Shown: one piece after another, positions 27,429 to 36,775 of the stretch | Numbering within the stretch: the stretch's first letter is position 1 | Layout: each line of letters opens with the position of its first letter | Assembly: GCA_031421635.1 (NCBI GenBank) | Contig: JANOPA010000014.1 | Coordinates: forward strand, 1-64,000 | Direction of reading: 5' to 3' | Length of the DNA: 64,000 bases | From: JAPOKJ01 sp031421635 | GTDB taxonomy: Bacteria > Pseudomonadota > Gammaproteobacteria > Burkholderiales > Burkholderiaceae_E | Position numbers and translations under genes: made by a program | The notes under the pieces: generated by a model | Database searches by the model: none | Told to the model about the DNA's origin: nothing | What the model saw: the letters and a program-made list of their open reading frames with translations, nothing else

Positions 27429-28220
27429 TTAGAAGCGGATCCCCGTGGAAATTCTCAACGAGTTATCAGCGCTGAAATTGACATTGGGGTCCCAGGCCAC
27501 GCGCATAAACCAGCCCGGCCAATCGTAGGTCGCACTTAGTCCCCAGCGATGGATGGTAGTACCACCTACCAGTCCAGTCTTATACAAAAGATCCATGCTC
27601 AACCGATCTCGTTGGTTGAGTTGGCGTTTGTAGACAAGATGAAGATGGCGCTGATCCGGATTCTCTCGATTGTCGCGAATGTACTGGACGGCGAAGAGAT
27701 CTTTCGCAGACAGGTGCTTGCCAAGGCTCAGCATGTAGGAGTCATTGGGATCAAAATTGAGGTTGAAATAGGGTCTGAGATTGGTCCGTCCAAAGCCCAA
27801 GGAAAAGAACCAAGGGTCACCAACTTCTGCCTGAATGCTTCCACCCCAAAAGCCGCCGCTCGCCGTTTGAATGGAGGGCGTGATTCGAATATCTTTCCCA
27901 AAGCTGTTGTCCCAGCCCGCGCGCCACTGAGAAATCATTTGATCAGATTGTCCAAAGTATCCGAGCCAAATATTGCCAAGTTCTGAGCTGCGCCGAAGGT
28001 TTACGTCCCAGCCCGCCGACTGGCTAGAAAAACTGTAGTAGCCGGTCGTGAATTTATAACTAGCACTGGTATCGGTTGGGGTAGACGTTTCCTGGGCGAC
28101 GCATAGTTTTGGGATGAGTGCAATTGACGCCGCGCTTATCATAAGGGCTAGCAGGTTATGCCAGCTATTCCAATGACACCCACAAACGCAAAGCCGCGAA
28201 AAACGTGCAAACGTGTTCAT
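27429..28220 (-). CDS. Predicted outer-membrane beta-barrel protein
   Basis: 263 residues with a signal peptide (LMISAASIALIPKLCVAQ). The mature part alternates hydrophobic and polar residues, is rich in Tyr, Trp, Gly and Asn, and ends in a strand closing with Phe (SADNSLRISTGIRF), as beta-barrel proteins do. Repeated WDVNLRRS, WRAGWDNSF and YDWPGWFMRVAWD segments suit antiparallel strands. Family and ligand are unknown. It overlaps the sensor kinase gene by 4 bp and ends the czc-type operon, so it may serve passage or sensing of the same substrate. Confidence 0.65.
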   Translation of the reverse strand: MNTFARFSRLCVCGCHWNSWHNLLALMISAASIALIPKLCVAQETSTPTDTSASYKFTTGYYSFSSQSAGWDVNLRRSSELGNIWLGYFGQSDQMISQWRAGWDNSFGKDIRITPSIQTASGGFWGGSIQAEVGDPWFFSLGFGRTNLRPYFNLNFDPNDSYMLSLGKHLSAKDLFAVQYIRDNRENPDQRHLHLVYKRQLNQRDRLSMDLLYKTGLVGGTTIHRWGLSATYDWPGWFMRVAWDPNVNFSADNSLRISTGIRF

Positions 28221-29674
28221 GACTTCTTTACCTCGGATTGCTGAGCCGGAAGAACAAGACGAGCCTGTAATCCCCTTGTCGCGGAGTTCAACAGTTGGAT
28301 TGTTAACCCATTACGTTCGGCGACCGCTTTGACGATTGCCAGCCCTAAGCCACTGCCGTTCCCCGGCGATCCGGGAGGACGATAAAAGCGGTCAAAGATT
28401 CTCTCCTGGTACCGCTCATCGATGCCGGGCCCCTGATCGGCAATTTCAAAAAAACTGAAAGCTTGCGTTGAGGAAGGGCCGCAGCTGATATTCACCTGAG
28501 ATCCGACCGGAGAATAGAGCAGTGCGTTTTCAAGAAGATTATTCATCGCCTCGCCGATCATTGCACGTTGACCATACACCTTACAGGCAAGCAGTTCGAA
28601 ATTGCAGTCGATGCTGCGCCGTTCTGCACTTTGCGCCCATTGTGGCGCGAGTTCTTGAATCAGTTCGGTGAGCTGAAAAGTAGAGGCATCGTTGTTTAGT
28701 CCAAGGCTTGCTTGTACAGCCGACAACGTGAGCAATTGCTGAGCCAGATGAATGGTGCGCTGAGTCGCCTGGCGAGCTTGATCAATACGAGCGTCGCGAC
28801 TGTTGCTATCACCTTGCGCGGCAAGCTCCAGCATCATCGAAAGACCCGCAAGAGGGGTTCGGAGTTGATGTGCCGCGTCAGCAATGAAACGCGCTTGCTC
28901 TTCTTGGGCGGTATCGAGGCGCTCAAGTAAATCATTGAGCGAATGTACGAGCGGCCTGAGCTCTTCGACCAGGCGCGGTTCATCAAGCGGCGATAAATTA
29001 TTAAAGGAGCGCTGCCCAAGCTGCGTGGTGAGTTGATGGATAGGGGCTAATCCACGACGTGTTCCCCACCAAACGGTGAGGGCCGTGGCGATTGCGAGGA
29101 GGCTCAGTGGAGCGAGCAGGCCGATCACGAGTTCGACGTCGCGTTGGCGACGTTTTCTTGTGGTTTCGGTGACAAGCACGGTGGCCCTGACATCTCCTCG
29201 ATCAATCGGCATCAGGAGTACACGGACACGGTTGCCGTTAAGGGTTAGATCATGTAATGAGCGTTCGCGAGGCCGTAAGCCAGGCCTCGGAGTCTCCGCG
29301 CGAGCTAGCTCGAGTAATTTGGTGAGATGCTCGTCGCCGATTGCAAATTGATCGTCACTGTCAAAGACGGCGTAGGAAACCGTCTCGAACTCGTCCGAGC
29401 GCAAAATAATTTCGGCTTCCTTCGGAAGTTGTACGACGATTTTCGAGTTCTCCCGCTTGATATACGGTACCAAGGCAAGCGCGGTATCTGCGAGTGATTG
29501 ATCAAAGGCCTCTCGCATAGGGCGGGTGATCATGGTGTAACTCGCCGTCGCGGCCAGTAGGACCGCGAGGGAAAGACCCGGCAGGAGGCTAAGCAACAGG
29601 CGATTGCGCAGGCTGTTGCTCTGCATACGACCACTTTGACGAAAGTGGCTTTCGGTCCTTTGCATGACGGTCAT
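28217..29674 (-). CDS. TctE/QseC-like sensor histidine kinase
   Basis: 485 residues. A first membrane helix (LLLSLLPGLSLAVLLAATAS) is followed by a 2CSK_N-type periplasmic domain, a second helix (LIGLLAPLSLLAIATALTVW) and a HAMP linker. The His of phosphorylation is in IADAAHQLRTPLAGLSM, the N box is MNNLLENALLYS and the G boxes are DQGPGIDERYQERIFDRFYR and GSGLGLAIVKAVAERNG. All kinase elements are present, so it should be active. The ATG lies four bases after the response regulator stop. It probably senses metal or substrate in the periplasm and controls the adjacent efflux operon. Confidence 0.9.
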   Translation of the reverse strand: MTVMQRTESHFRQSGRMQSNSLRNRLLLSLLPGLSLAVLLAATASYTMITRPMREAFDQSLADTALALVPYIKRENSKIVVQLPKEAEIILRSDEFETVSYAVFDSDDQFAIGDEHLTKLLELARAETPRPGLRPRERSLHDLTLNGNRVRVLLMPIDRGDVRATVLVTETTRKRRQRDVELVIGLLAPLSLLAIATALTVWWGTRRGLAPIHQLTTQLGQRSFNNLSPLDEPRLVEELRPLVHSLNDLLERLDTAQEEQARFIADAAHQLRTPLAGLSMMLELAAQGDSNSRDARIDQARQATQRTIHLAQQLLTLSAVQASLGLNNDASTFQLTELIQELAPQWAQSAERRSIDCNFELLACKVYGQRAMIGEAMNNLLENALLYSPVGSQVNISCGPSSTQAFSFFEIADQGPGIDERYQERIFDRFYRPPGSPGNGSGLGLAIVKAVAERNGLTIQLLNSATRGLQARLVLPAQQSEVKKS

Positions 29675-29678
29675 GAGC

Positions 29679-30359
29679 TTAGCGCACGGTTGGAGTCGTC
29701 GCGCTCAGCAAATAGCCCAGCCCGCGCAGAGTTCTGACCGTCAGGCCAGCAGGTTCGAGCTTGGCTCTCAGGCGTGAAATGTAGGTGTCTAAAGCATTGC
29801 TTGAGAGCTCGTCATCCCAATTGGCCACCATGGAAATCAGTCTCTCCTTGGGGACAATTCGATCAACATGCTCAATCAGGGCGTTGAGCACGGCCCATTC
29901 ACGGGCCGGGAGATCGAGCGGTTCGCTTCCGATCCAAGCGCGCTGCGCATTCATTTCGACACGCAGGCGTCCAAGCTCCCGCACGTTATTACTGATCGGA
30001 CGATTGCGCCGTCCGAGCGCATCGATGCGTGCCAGAAGCTCAGCCGTTTCGAAAGGTTTACTTAGGTAGTCGTCGGCTCCCGTCTTCAGCCCTTTAACCC
30101 GGTCGGATAGAGCATCGCGCGCGGTGAGGATCATTGTGAGCAACGAGTCCTGGCGCTCTCTTAGTTTTCTGAGTATGGAAATACCGTCCCCATCGGGCAG
30201 GCCAAGGTCAAGCAGAAGCAAATCAAAGGAGTGCAATTGCAGTGCGGTCTCAGCATGAGTGATGTCTTCGACACTGTCGGCGACATGCCCATTGCGGCGT
30301 AAAACTTCCTGTAGCGACTCGCGTAGCATGCTGTCGTCTTCCACAATGAGGATTCGCAT
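29679..30359 (-). CDS. OmpR-family response regulator (TctD-like)
   Basis: About 226 residues from ATG 30359 (MRILIVEDDSMLRE). The receiver has the acidic pocket ED, the phospho-acceptor Asp in LLLLDLGLPDGDG, Thr in MILTARDAL and Lys in DYLSKPFE. The C-terminal winged helix contains PAREWAVLNALIEH and SNALDTYISRLRAKL with TLRGLGYLL. It is transcribed between the RND pump and its kinase. Its likely target is the PhoB-like direct repeat upstream of the first gene of the same operon, giving autoregulation; this is inferred from family behaviour. Confidence 0.9.
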   Translation of the reverse strand: MRILIVEDDSMLRESLQEVLRRNGHVADSVEDITHAETALQLHSFDLLLLDLGLPDGDGISILRKLRERQDSLLTMILTARDALSDRVKGLKTGADDYLSKPFETAELLARIDALGRRNRPISNNVRELGRLRVEMNAQRAWIGSEPLDLPAREWAVLNALIEHVDRIVPKERLISMVANWDDELSSNALDTYISRLRAKLEPAGLTVRTLRGLGYLLSATTPTVR

Positions 30360-30421
30360 CTTTTTACCTCGACAGGTCTTGATTGTGGCTCGCAGCGCCA
30401 ATGGTCAAAGCAAGGCCTAAA

Positions 30422-33400
30422 TTACGCGATGCTGGGCTTGATCCAGCGCTTCGCAACTAAAGGCAGCAGGAGTAGTGTAGCGATAGTGGCCGAAACGATG
30501 CCGCCCACGATCACAACCGCAAAAGGTCGTTGTGTTTCGGCTCCAATGCCATGAGAGAGGGCGGCGGGCAGTAAGCCGAGGCCGGCCATGAGTGCTGTCA
30601 TGATGATCGGGCGTAGTCGCTCTGCAGCGGCTTCGAATGCTGCGCCAGCGTGATCAATCTCCACAATGCGCTCCACCAGGATTAGGCCGTTTTGAACCGC
30701 AATGCCTGCGACGGCGATAAAGCCGACAGCAGCGGATACCGATAGGTGTAGACCTGCTAAAGCCAGTCCGGCGAATCCACCGATCAAGGCAAATGGAAGT
30801 ACAGCCACGACCAATAATGCTGGCCGAAGCGCTTTCAATGCTAGGACTAAAAGTGTGAGTACGGCGAGGCAAGCAAGGGGTACGATGGTCCCCAAGCGCT
30901 TCATCGCGCGCTGCTGGTTCTCAAATTGGCCGCCCCATTCCAAGCGATATCCTACGGGCAGCGCAACCTCTTTGGACACCTTCGCCTGTGCTTCGGCCAC
31001 AAAGCTACCAAGATCTCGACCGCTCAAGTTTAGTTTGACGGTAACGTTGCGTTCGCCCGCTTCGCGAGTAATTCTAGAAGCACCATCACGTACTTGAACC
31101 GTCGCAAGGCTGGACAGAGGCACTGATGCCAAGCTACTCGCGGCGCCGTTAGCCGGGATAGGGAGTGGAATAGGGAGTTGGGAAATATCGTCAATGCTGC
31201 TACGCGCACTCGCCGATAATCTTAAAGTGATATCAAACGAGCGTTGCCCGAGGAAGAATGAGCCCACCGGCACGCCACCCAGAGCGCTACCTACCAAACG
31301 ATTTAAGTCTGCCGCAAGCAGTCCATAGCGTTCCAACTGATCACGTCGCCATTGAATGTCGATTTCAGGCTGACCGGCGACTGGCAAGGCCGCAACATCT
31401 ACGGCGCCGCGAAGTTTGGCGAGAATCTGAGCGACGGTGCTCGCCTTGGCTTCCAGGACGGCGAGATCAGGGCCAAAAATTTTTACGACAACCTCACCCT
31501 TGGCGCCTGATAAAGCCTCTTCCATATTGTCTTGAATGACTTGTGAAAAGTTTGCACTAATGCCAGGGATCACGTTGAGCTTTTTGGCCATATCAGCAAC
31601 CAAGGCTTCCTTGTTGTCGAACGCCCAAGTCTCTCGAGGCGTGAGCTGCGCGAGAATCTCCAAATTGTTCGGTCCTTTCGGATCCGTGCCATCGTCCGGC
31701 CGGCCCACTTGACCAATCACGCGTGAAACTTCTTTATAGCTTTTCAAAATATTTCTGACTTCACGCTCAATGGCCTTGGAATGTTCAAGCGACGATGAGG
31801 GCGCCAGACTCACCGTCAGCCAGATATTGCCTTCGTCGAGTTTTGGTAAGAACTCGGACCCCAGCAAAGGGGATAGGGCCAAGGTGCCAATCAGTATGGC
31901 AAGTGCTGCCGTAATCACAAGTCCGGTGAAGGACGTTAAGTGCTCAAGCAGGCTCTTGTAATGATTCGAGAGCCAGGTCATCCAACCTAAATGTGCTTCC
32001 TCGAGCGGGTGCTTGGCGAGCCACTTGGAGAGTAAGGCGGGCACTAGGGTCAGCGTGAGCACTAAACCCGCTGCGAGCGCTAAGGAAAGCGTCAATGCGA
32101 CCGGCGTGAATATTCGACCCTCCACCCTTTGGAAGGAGAAGATGGGCGCGAAGGCCGCGATAATGATTAGTTTAGAAAAGAGAATCGGTTTCGCCATCTG
32201 GCCTAAGGTTAGCTCGAGCGCTTTAAGCCTGTCTTCAGCACTCAATGCACCCGCGCTGAGGCGCACCATGAGGGCTTCAATGAGAACTACGGCCGAGTCG
32301 ATAATGACTCCAAAATCTACCGCTCCGAGAGACATCAGATTCGCGGGAACCTTCATGAGCTGCATGCACATAAAGGCCAGCAACAGCGCCACCGGAATCA
32401 CACAGGCTACGATCAAGGCCGCAGACCAGCGGCGCAAAAATAAGAACAAAATGGACAACACTAAAGCCGCACCAATCAGTAAGTTTTCCACCACGGTAGC
32501 CACGGTGTGGCCGACCAGGTCCGTTCTGCGATAGATGGGGATTAGTTTTACGCCGGGCGCTTCACGCGCCAGACGCTCGTTAATTTGAACAATCTTGTCA
32601 TCGACTGCTTTGACCACCACCGCAGCGTTACTGCCCTTGGTCATTTGTACGATGCCTTCGACGACGTCGTCGGCATTGCCTTCCTTATCCGTATGAGAAA
32701 CAATCCCGGCTCGGGGCCGCTCCCCAAAGCTTACTTCGGCGACATCGCCCACGCGCACTGGTTTGCCGTCCTCGGCTGCGATCACCGCTGCAGCAAGATC
32801 GGGCGCCGAGCGATAGAGTGCGAGGCCACGAATTACGAAGCTCTGATCCCCGCGACGCATCAGACCGCCTCCGGCATTGTCGCCACCGGCAGTAATGGCC
32901 TTTTGAAGGTCGTCCATAGTTAGGCGGTAACGCGCCAATTTGTAAGGGTCCACCCGGACTTGGAGTTCGCGAACGGACCCTCCAAAGCTCACAATATCGG
33001 CAACTTGCGGTACGACGCGCAAAGCGGGCCGGATCAGCCAGTCTTGCAGCACCCGTATTTCATCCCTTGGCATGGCCGCCGGTGCCTGAATGACATACCT
33101 AAATACCTCACCCACGGCATTGGAAAGCGGGGCGAGTTGAGGTTGTATGCCGGCTGGAAGCGTGGCATTTTGAATGCGCTCAAGTACTTGCGCCCGAGCG
33201 AAGAAGTCATTGGTACCGTCTTCGAAGGTGGCCGTGACCACGGACAAACCAGTGATCGAGACCGAGCGAATACGCGTCGCTCGAGGCGTTCCGCCAAGCT
33301 CTCGCTCAAGCGGTTGGGAAATTGAGCGCTCAACTTCCTCGGGAGCCCGGCCGGGGACTTGGGTGATGACTTGAACTTGGGTGTCCTGGACGTCCGGAAA

Positions 33401-33532
33401 GGCTTCGATAGGAAGGTCAACGACGATGAAAGCGCCAATGACGCTTAACACGATCACGGCGAGTAAAATCAGGACGGGTTGGCGAACCACCGTGCTCATG
33501 GGTCCGGAGGAATTCGAAGGAGAACTGCTCAT
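30422..33532 (-). CDS. czcA: HME-RND (CzcA/CusA-type) heavy-metal efflux pump
   Basis: 1,036 residues, full length. It has the N-terminal membrane helix, AFPDVQDTQVQVITQVPG, and the fourth-helix motif DFGVIIDSAVVLIE, the position where HME pumps carry DFGxxxDGAxVxxEN. The usual Gly-Ala-Val is here Ser-Ala-Val and the Asn after Glu is absent. SLGAVDFGVI and PVALLLAFMCM confirm the family, and a second helix set ends with GLLPAALSHGIGAETQRP. The altered motif makes the exact metal uncertain. It works with the adaptor and channel encoded just upstream; the start overlaps the adaptor stop by 4 bp. The symbol is used for family only. Confidence 0.85.
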   Translation of the reverse strand: MSSSPSNSSGPMSTVVRQPVLILLAVIVLSVIGAFIVVDLPIEAFPDVQDTQVQVITQVPGRAPEEVERSISQPLERELGGTPRATRIRSVSITGLSVVTATFEDGTNDFFARAQVLERIQNATLPAGIQPQLAPLSNAVGEVFRYVIQAPAAMPRDEIRVLQDWLIRPALRVVPQVADIVSFGGSVRELQVRVDPYKLARYRLTMDDLQKAITAGGDNAGGGLMRRGDQSFVIRGLALYRSAPDLAAAVIAAEDGKPVRVGDVAEVSFGERPRAGIVSHTDKEGNADDVVEGIVQMTKGSNAAVVVKAVDDKIVQINERLAREAPGVKLIPIYRRTDLVGHTVATVVENLLIGAALVLSILFLFLRRWSAALIVACVIPVALLLAFMCMQLMKVPANLMSLGAVDFGVIIDSAVVLIEALMVRLSAGALSAEDRLKALELTLGQMAKPILFSKLIIIAAFAPIFSFQRVEGRIFTPVALTLSLALAAGLVLTLTLVPALLSKWLAKHPLEEAHLGWMTWLSNHYKSLLEHLTSFTGLVITAALAILIGTLALSPLLGSEFLPKLDEGNIWLTVSLAPSSSLEHSKAIEREVRNILKSYKEVSRVIGQVGRPDDGTDPKGPNNLEILAQLTPRETWAFDNKEALVADMAKKLNVIPGISANFSQVIQDNMEEALSGAKGEVVVKIFGPDLAVLEAKASTVAQILAKLRGAVDVAALPVAGQPEIDIQWRRDQLERYGLLAADLNRLVGSALGGVPVGSFFLGQRSFDITLRLSASARSSIDDISQLPIPLPIPANGAASSLASVPLSSLATVQVRDGASRITREAGERNVTVKLNLSGRDLGSFVAEAQAKVSKEVALPVGYRLEWGGQFENQQRAMKRLGTIVPLACLAVLTLLVLALKALRPALLVVAVLPFALIGGFAGLALAGLHLSVSAAVGFIAVAGIAVQNGLILVERIVEIDHAGAAFEAAAERLRPIIMTALMAGLGLLPAALSHGIGAETQRPFAVVIVGGIVSATIATLLLLPLVAKRWIKPSIA

Positions 33533-34764
33533 CGGGAAGCAATCTCACTGTCAAGAAGGAGGGCGCCTTGGGTCACCACTTTAGCGCCAGCCGCGACCGA
33601 CTTGCCTGGCAGGGGTTCAATCCAAGCCCTCTCAGGATGTTGCGCCAAAATCGCGACAGGAATGCGTTGGTATTGACCCGGTTCGCGTTCGATAAATACT
33701 GCCGACTCGGAGCCTCGCGCCGCAAGTGAGGTCACGGGTAGCTCAAGTGCCATCCTTTGTCGCGCATCGGTGCTGAAGGCCCTGACAAACATCTCCGGGC
33801 GAAGCTTGCCTAAATCGTTGTTGACATTTGCCCGTACTTGAACCCGACGGGTGAGTGGGTCCACCGAAGGTCCAATTCGACTAATAACAGCTAAAAGGCT
33901 TGAACTGTTGCTTTTGTCGTCCGCTTGGGAAGCGCTGCTCTTGTCGTCTAGTGAAAGTTGAATGGGTTGCCCGACGGCGAACTGGGCAATCTGCCCCTCA
34001 GGGGCATCAACAATCATGTTCAGATGCTTCAAATCGGAAATGACAAAGAGGTTCAAGGCCTCTTCAGCCCGCACTTGCTGACCCACCGTGACGGCACGTT
34101 CCGTCACACTGCCGGCAATTGGGCTGAGCAAGGTATAGGTACTGCTGTTGCGTCCCAGACTATTGAGCTGGCGCAGGCGGTTGCGTGTGCGATCAAGCTC
34201 GGTTTGAGCCTCCGCTGCCTCGGCCTGTGCGGCTTGCAGCTCCTTAAGCGCAACGGCCCCGACCGAATATAGCTCCTGCATTCTCTGCGCCGCCGAGGTT
34301 TTGAGCCCCAGCTCCACCTGGGCTTTACTGGCCTCGGCCTGCACTCCTGCTAGTTCGGGCGTATCGATGGTGGCAAGTATGTCACCCACGCCGACCCGGT
34401 CACCAGGCTCCTTGAATAGTTTTAGAACGCGTCCAGTGACGGGGGCCGATAGCCGTGCGGTTCTGTTCTCGTCGAGCACAATCTTCCCAGGCAAGGCACC
34501 GGACTGCGGCACGGCGGTTATCTTCAGTGCTTCGGTTTGAATTCGTCCGCTGCGACTCGCTTCGCTTAAACCCACAATGTCGCGAGCTTCATTATCTTCG
34601 CGCGGTGCAGATGCTGGTGTAGCCACGTAACTTGGAGCGGAAACAGTAGCCGCGATTGCCGAGGAGCTCTGCCCCGCCCTCAGTGCGAACCAAGTGGAGG
34701 CAACACCCACGGCGAACGCGCCGACAGTGAGCGCAATTACGGTGTAGCGTTTAGCGATGATCAT
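33529..34764 (-). CDS. czcB: Periplasmic adaptor of the metal efflux pump (CzcB-like)
   Basis: 411 residues with one N-terminal membrane anchor (TVIALTVGAFAVGVASTWFA). It has a barrel-sandwich hybrid half (RLSAPVTGRVLKLFKEPGDR, VGVGDILATIDTPELAG), a helical hairpin of Ala/Glu-rich coils (about residues 140-205), the second lipoyl half (LLSPIAGSVTERAVTVGQQV) and beta-barrel segments. It bridges inner-membrane pump and outer-membrane channel. The N-terminal His-rich metal-binding extension of some CzcB proteins is missing. Confidence 0.85.
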   Translation of the reverse strand: MIIAKRYTVIALTVGAFAVGVASTWFALRAGQSSSAIAATVSAPSYVATPASAPREDNEARDIVGLSEASRSGRIQTEALKITAVPQSGALPGKIVLDENRTARLSAPVTGRVLKLFKEPGDRVGVGDILATIDTPELAGVQAEASKAQVELGLKTSAAQRMQELYSVGAVALKELQAAQAEAAEAQTELDRTRNRLRQLNSLGRNSSTYTLLSPIAGSVTERAVTVGQQVRAEEALNLFVISDLKHLNMIVDAPEGQIAQFAVGQPIQLSLDDKSSASQADDKSNSSSLLAVISRIGPSVDPLTRRVQVRANVNNDLGKLRPEMFVRAFSTDARQRMALELPVTSLAARGSESAVFIEREPGQYQRIPVAILAQHPERAWIEPLPGKSVAAGAKVVTQGALLLDSEIASR

Positions 34765-34773
34765 TTGGAGTTT

Positions 34774-36111
34774 TCAAGGAGTGGGTTTTTCATGGCCAAG
34801 AAGGCTAGGATCTAAAATAAGTGCGAATGCGGTCGCGGTGCGAAGCCGGTCAGCTCTTGCGCTGATGACTTCGATTTGCACGCTTCGAAGCGTTCGTTCG
34901 GCGTCGAGTACCTCCAGTACTGAGGCCGCACCTCGCTGGAATGAAAATTCGACGGCTTTGGAGTTTCTCACCGCCACGGGTAACGCCTGATCCTGTAACC
35001 GGACTTCGCGCTCCGTGGCGAGCCTCAAACCGTAGCGCAGGCGCACTTGATCTGACTGGATTTGAGACTCAAGCCTACGCGTGTCAAGTTCGGCCGAAAT
35101 TTGATCGCTGCTCGCCCTTCGAATATCGGCGGAATAGTCGTTAAAGATGAGTAAGGGAAACGATACCGAAACTCCCAAAAAGGCCCCCCCAGTGAAAGGC
35201 TGTTTTTCAACTTGCAGGCCGACGCTAACATCTCGTGTACGCTGGGATTGGGCAAGCTCGACACCCGCCTGAGCGGCAGCTTCGCGCCGCTTTGCTGCCA
35301 GGAGTTCAGGTGTGCGCGGGTCGACTGTTACAGAGGGTTCATCGGCATTGACGACAAGTTCGGCTACCGGAGGAGCGGGCAGGGTATTGACATCAATATT
35401 CTGCAAATCTTGCCCGGAAAGCCTGTTCGCTCCGAAGAGAAGTTTTAGTGCCTGCTCGGCGTCGAGCAAATCGCCCTGGGCGAGAGTGATATCGTTGAGT
35501 GCTCTAATGGCATCGGTACTCACACGATCTGCAGCCACTTCGGACAGGTCTCCGGCGCTGAGCCGCTTGCGTGCGATCGCGGCGGCTCGTTCCAGTGTTG
35601 CAGAAATTTCCCTTGAGGCCTTAAGCTTGAGGCGGGCGCTGTCCAAGTCTACAATGGAAGAGGCAAGTCGAGTCATTATCTGTCGCTCCGCGCGAAGTAA
35701 CTCGAGTTGCGTCGATTCAAAAAGTGCGGTGCTTTGTTTTTGGCGAAGTCTAAGCTTCCCACCGCGCTCAATGGTTTGATCGATTCTTGCACTGACGTCC
35801 GTCGCATAGCCGAGTGGGCTACGATTGAATTTCCACGAGGAGTCAGACAAGGTCAAGGTCGGATTGGGTTTAAGACCGGCACGTTCAAGATCGGCCTGGG
35901 CTGCCTCGGTTGATTGGCGCGCAATTTGGATTTCGGGATTGCTCTTTCTGATCAATGCCCGCATGTTTTCCCAGGTGACCGATGTTCGAGGCTCTTCTGC
36001 TCGTACGATTGCCGACGTGCTTAAAACGAAGAATAGGGAGGCTTGAAGTAAGCCTCCAAGAAGCGTCGAGTAATAACGAAGCAAAGCTTCGCGCAAAGGT
36101 TCATGTGTCAT
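34774..36111 (-). CDS. czcC: TolC-family outer-membrane channel (CzcC-like)
   Basis: About 445 residues from ATG 36111, chosen because the earlier in-frame start at 36141 would overlap the direct-repeat operator. The signal peptide is LGGLLQASLFFVLSTSAIVRA. Two OEP domains follow, with long helices such as RAEEPRTSVTWENMRALIRK, NPTLTLSDSSWKF, AAAQAGVELAQSQRTRDVSV and the conserved DYSADIRRASSDQISAELD. It is the first gene of the czc-type operon. Nine bases separate its stop from the adaptor start. Confidence 0.85.
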   Translation of the reverse strand: MTHEPLREALLRYYSTLLGGLLQASLFFVLSTSAIVRAEEPRTSVTWENMRALIRKSNPEIQIARQSTEAAQADLERAGLKPNPTLTLSDSSWKFNRSPLGYATDVSARIDQTIERGGKLRLRQKQSTALFESTQLELLRAERQIMTRLASSIVDLDSARLKLKASREISATLERAAAIARKRLSAGDLSEVAADRVSTDAIRALNDITLAQGDLLDAEQALKLLFGANRLSGQDLQNIDVNTLPAPPVAELVVNADEPSVTVDPRTPELLAAKRREAAAQAGVELAQSQRTRDVSVGLQVEKQPFTGGAFLGVSVSFPLLIFNDYSADIRRASSDQISAELDTRRLESQIQSDQVRLRYGLRLATEREVRLQDQALPVAVRNSKAVEFSFQRGAASVLEVLDAERTLRSVQIEVISARADRLRTATAFALILDPSLLGHEKPTP

Positions 36112-36138
36112 GACCTCGAATTTAATGCTTAGTGATTG

Positions 36139-36171
36139 CACGAATCTGTCACGAATCTGTCATGAAACTGT
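36139..36171. promoter_or_regulatory. Three 11-bp direct repeats, PhoB/OmpR-type operator upstream of czcC
   Basis: CACGAATCTGT at 36139-36149 is repeated exactly at 36150-36160 and as CATGAAACTGT at 36161-36171. Read one way the pattern is CTGTCA-N5-CTGTCA-N5-CTGTCG, the 7+4 layout of PhoB-class boxes. It ends 28 bases before the czcC start, with an AT-rich TAAGCATTAAAT between as a possible -10 region. The operon itself encodes an OmpR-family regulator, the obvious candidate to bind here. Confidence 0.7.
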
Positions 36172-36775
36172 CGACTTATGCCGGTGCTACTATGACCTCA
36201 GCGATGAGAAATGACGAGTGGAAATGACGGGTCAAATAAAAGCGCGGCCTCGTAGTCAATTGGATCGTGGGCACCTCAATTGGGGCGATCAATGGTGCGA
36301 TCTTCGCTGGTAATAAGCCCGAGCATCGAGTCAAACAGCTCAGCGAATTTTCCCTTGGATGAGTTTGGATTTGCACGTGCCGCACGTTCCTACGGTACAG
36401 TTATGCGGATAGGCAACGCCGTGATCCAAGGCTGCCTGGAAAAGCGTTTGGCCCGCCTGTAAGGCGATGGTGCGAGCCTCCGGTTCAATGCGCAGGGATT
36501 GCGCAAGATCGCCAGCCACAACATATGCTGAATCGACCAGCGTCCCAGCCCGCGTTTTTCAAGCGCATCGCTATTGAGTCTTTGAGCATGGATGGACGTT
36601 TCCCAGACCGCGCGCGGCGCGAAGTTATAGAGGGTGAGACCGCGAGCGTGGTATAGCTCGTGCGCAGCAGGGATGAGCGGCAACACCGAAAGCCAAGCAC
36701 AGCTACGGCCAGCGCCTAGCATTTGCCAACCACTAAGAGAGTGGTGTGCCACCCCCCAAGCCATCGCAAAGTAGG
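36172..36775. other. Stretch between the czc operator and the kdpD remnant, no supported gene
   Basis: A 129-codon minus-strand frame (36390-36779) follows the kdpD stop by overlap. It has no recognisable domain, and an overlapping frame reads equally well. A 60-codon plus-strand frame at 36280-36462 is similar. The stretch probably contains the sequence that replaced the kinase half of kdpD and the kdpE gene. Confidence 0.4.
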
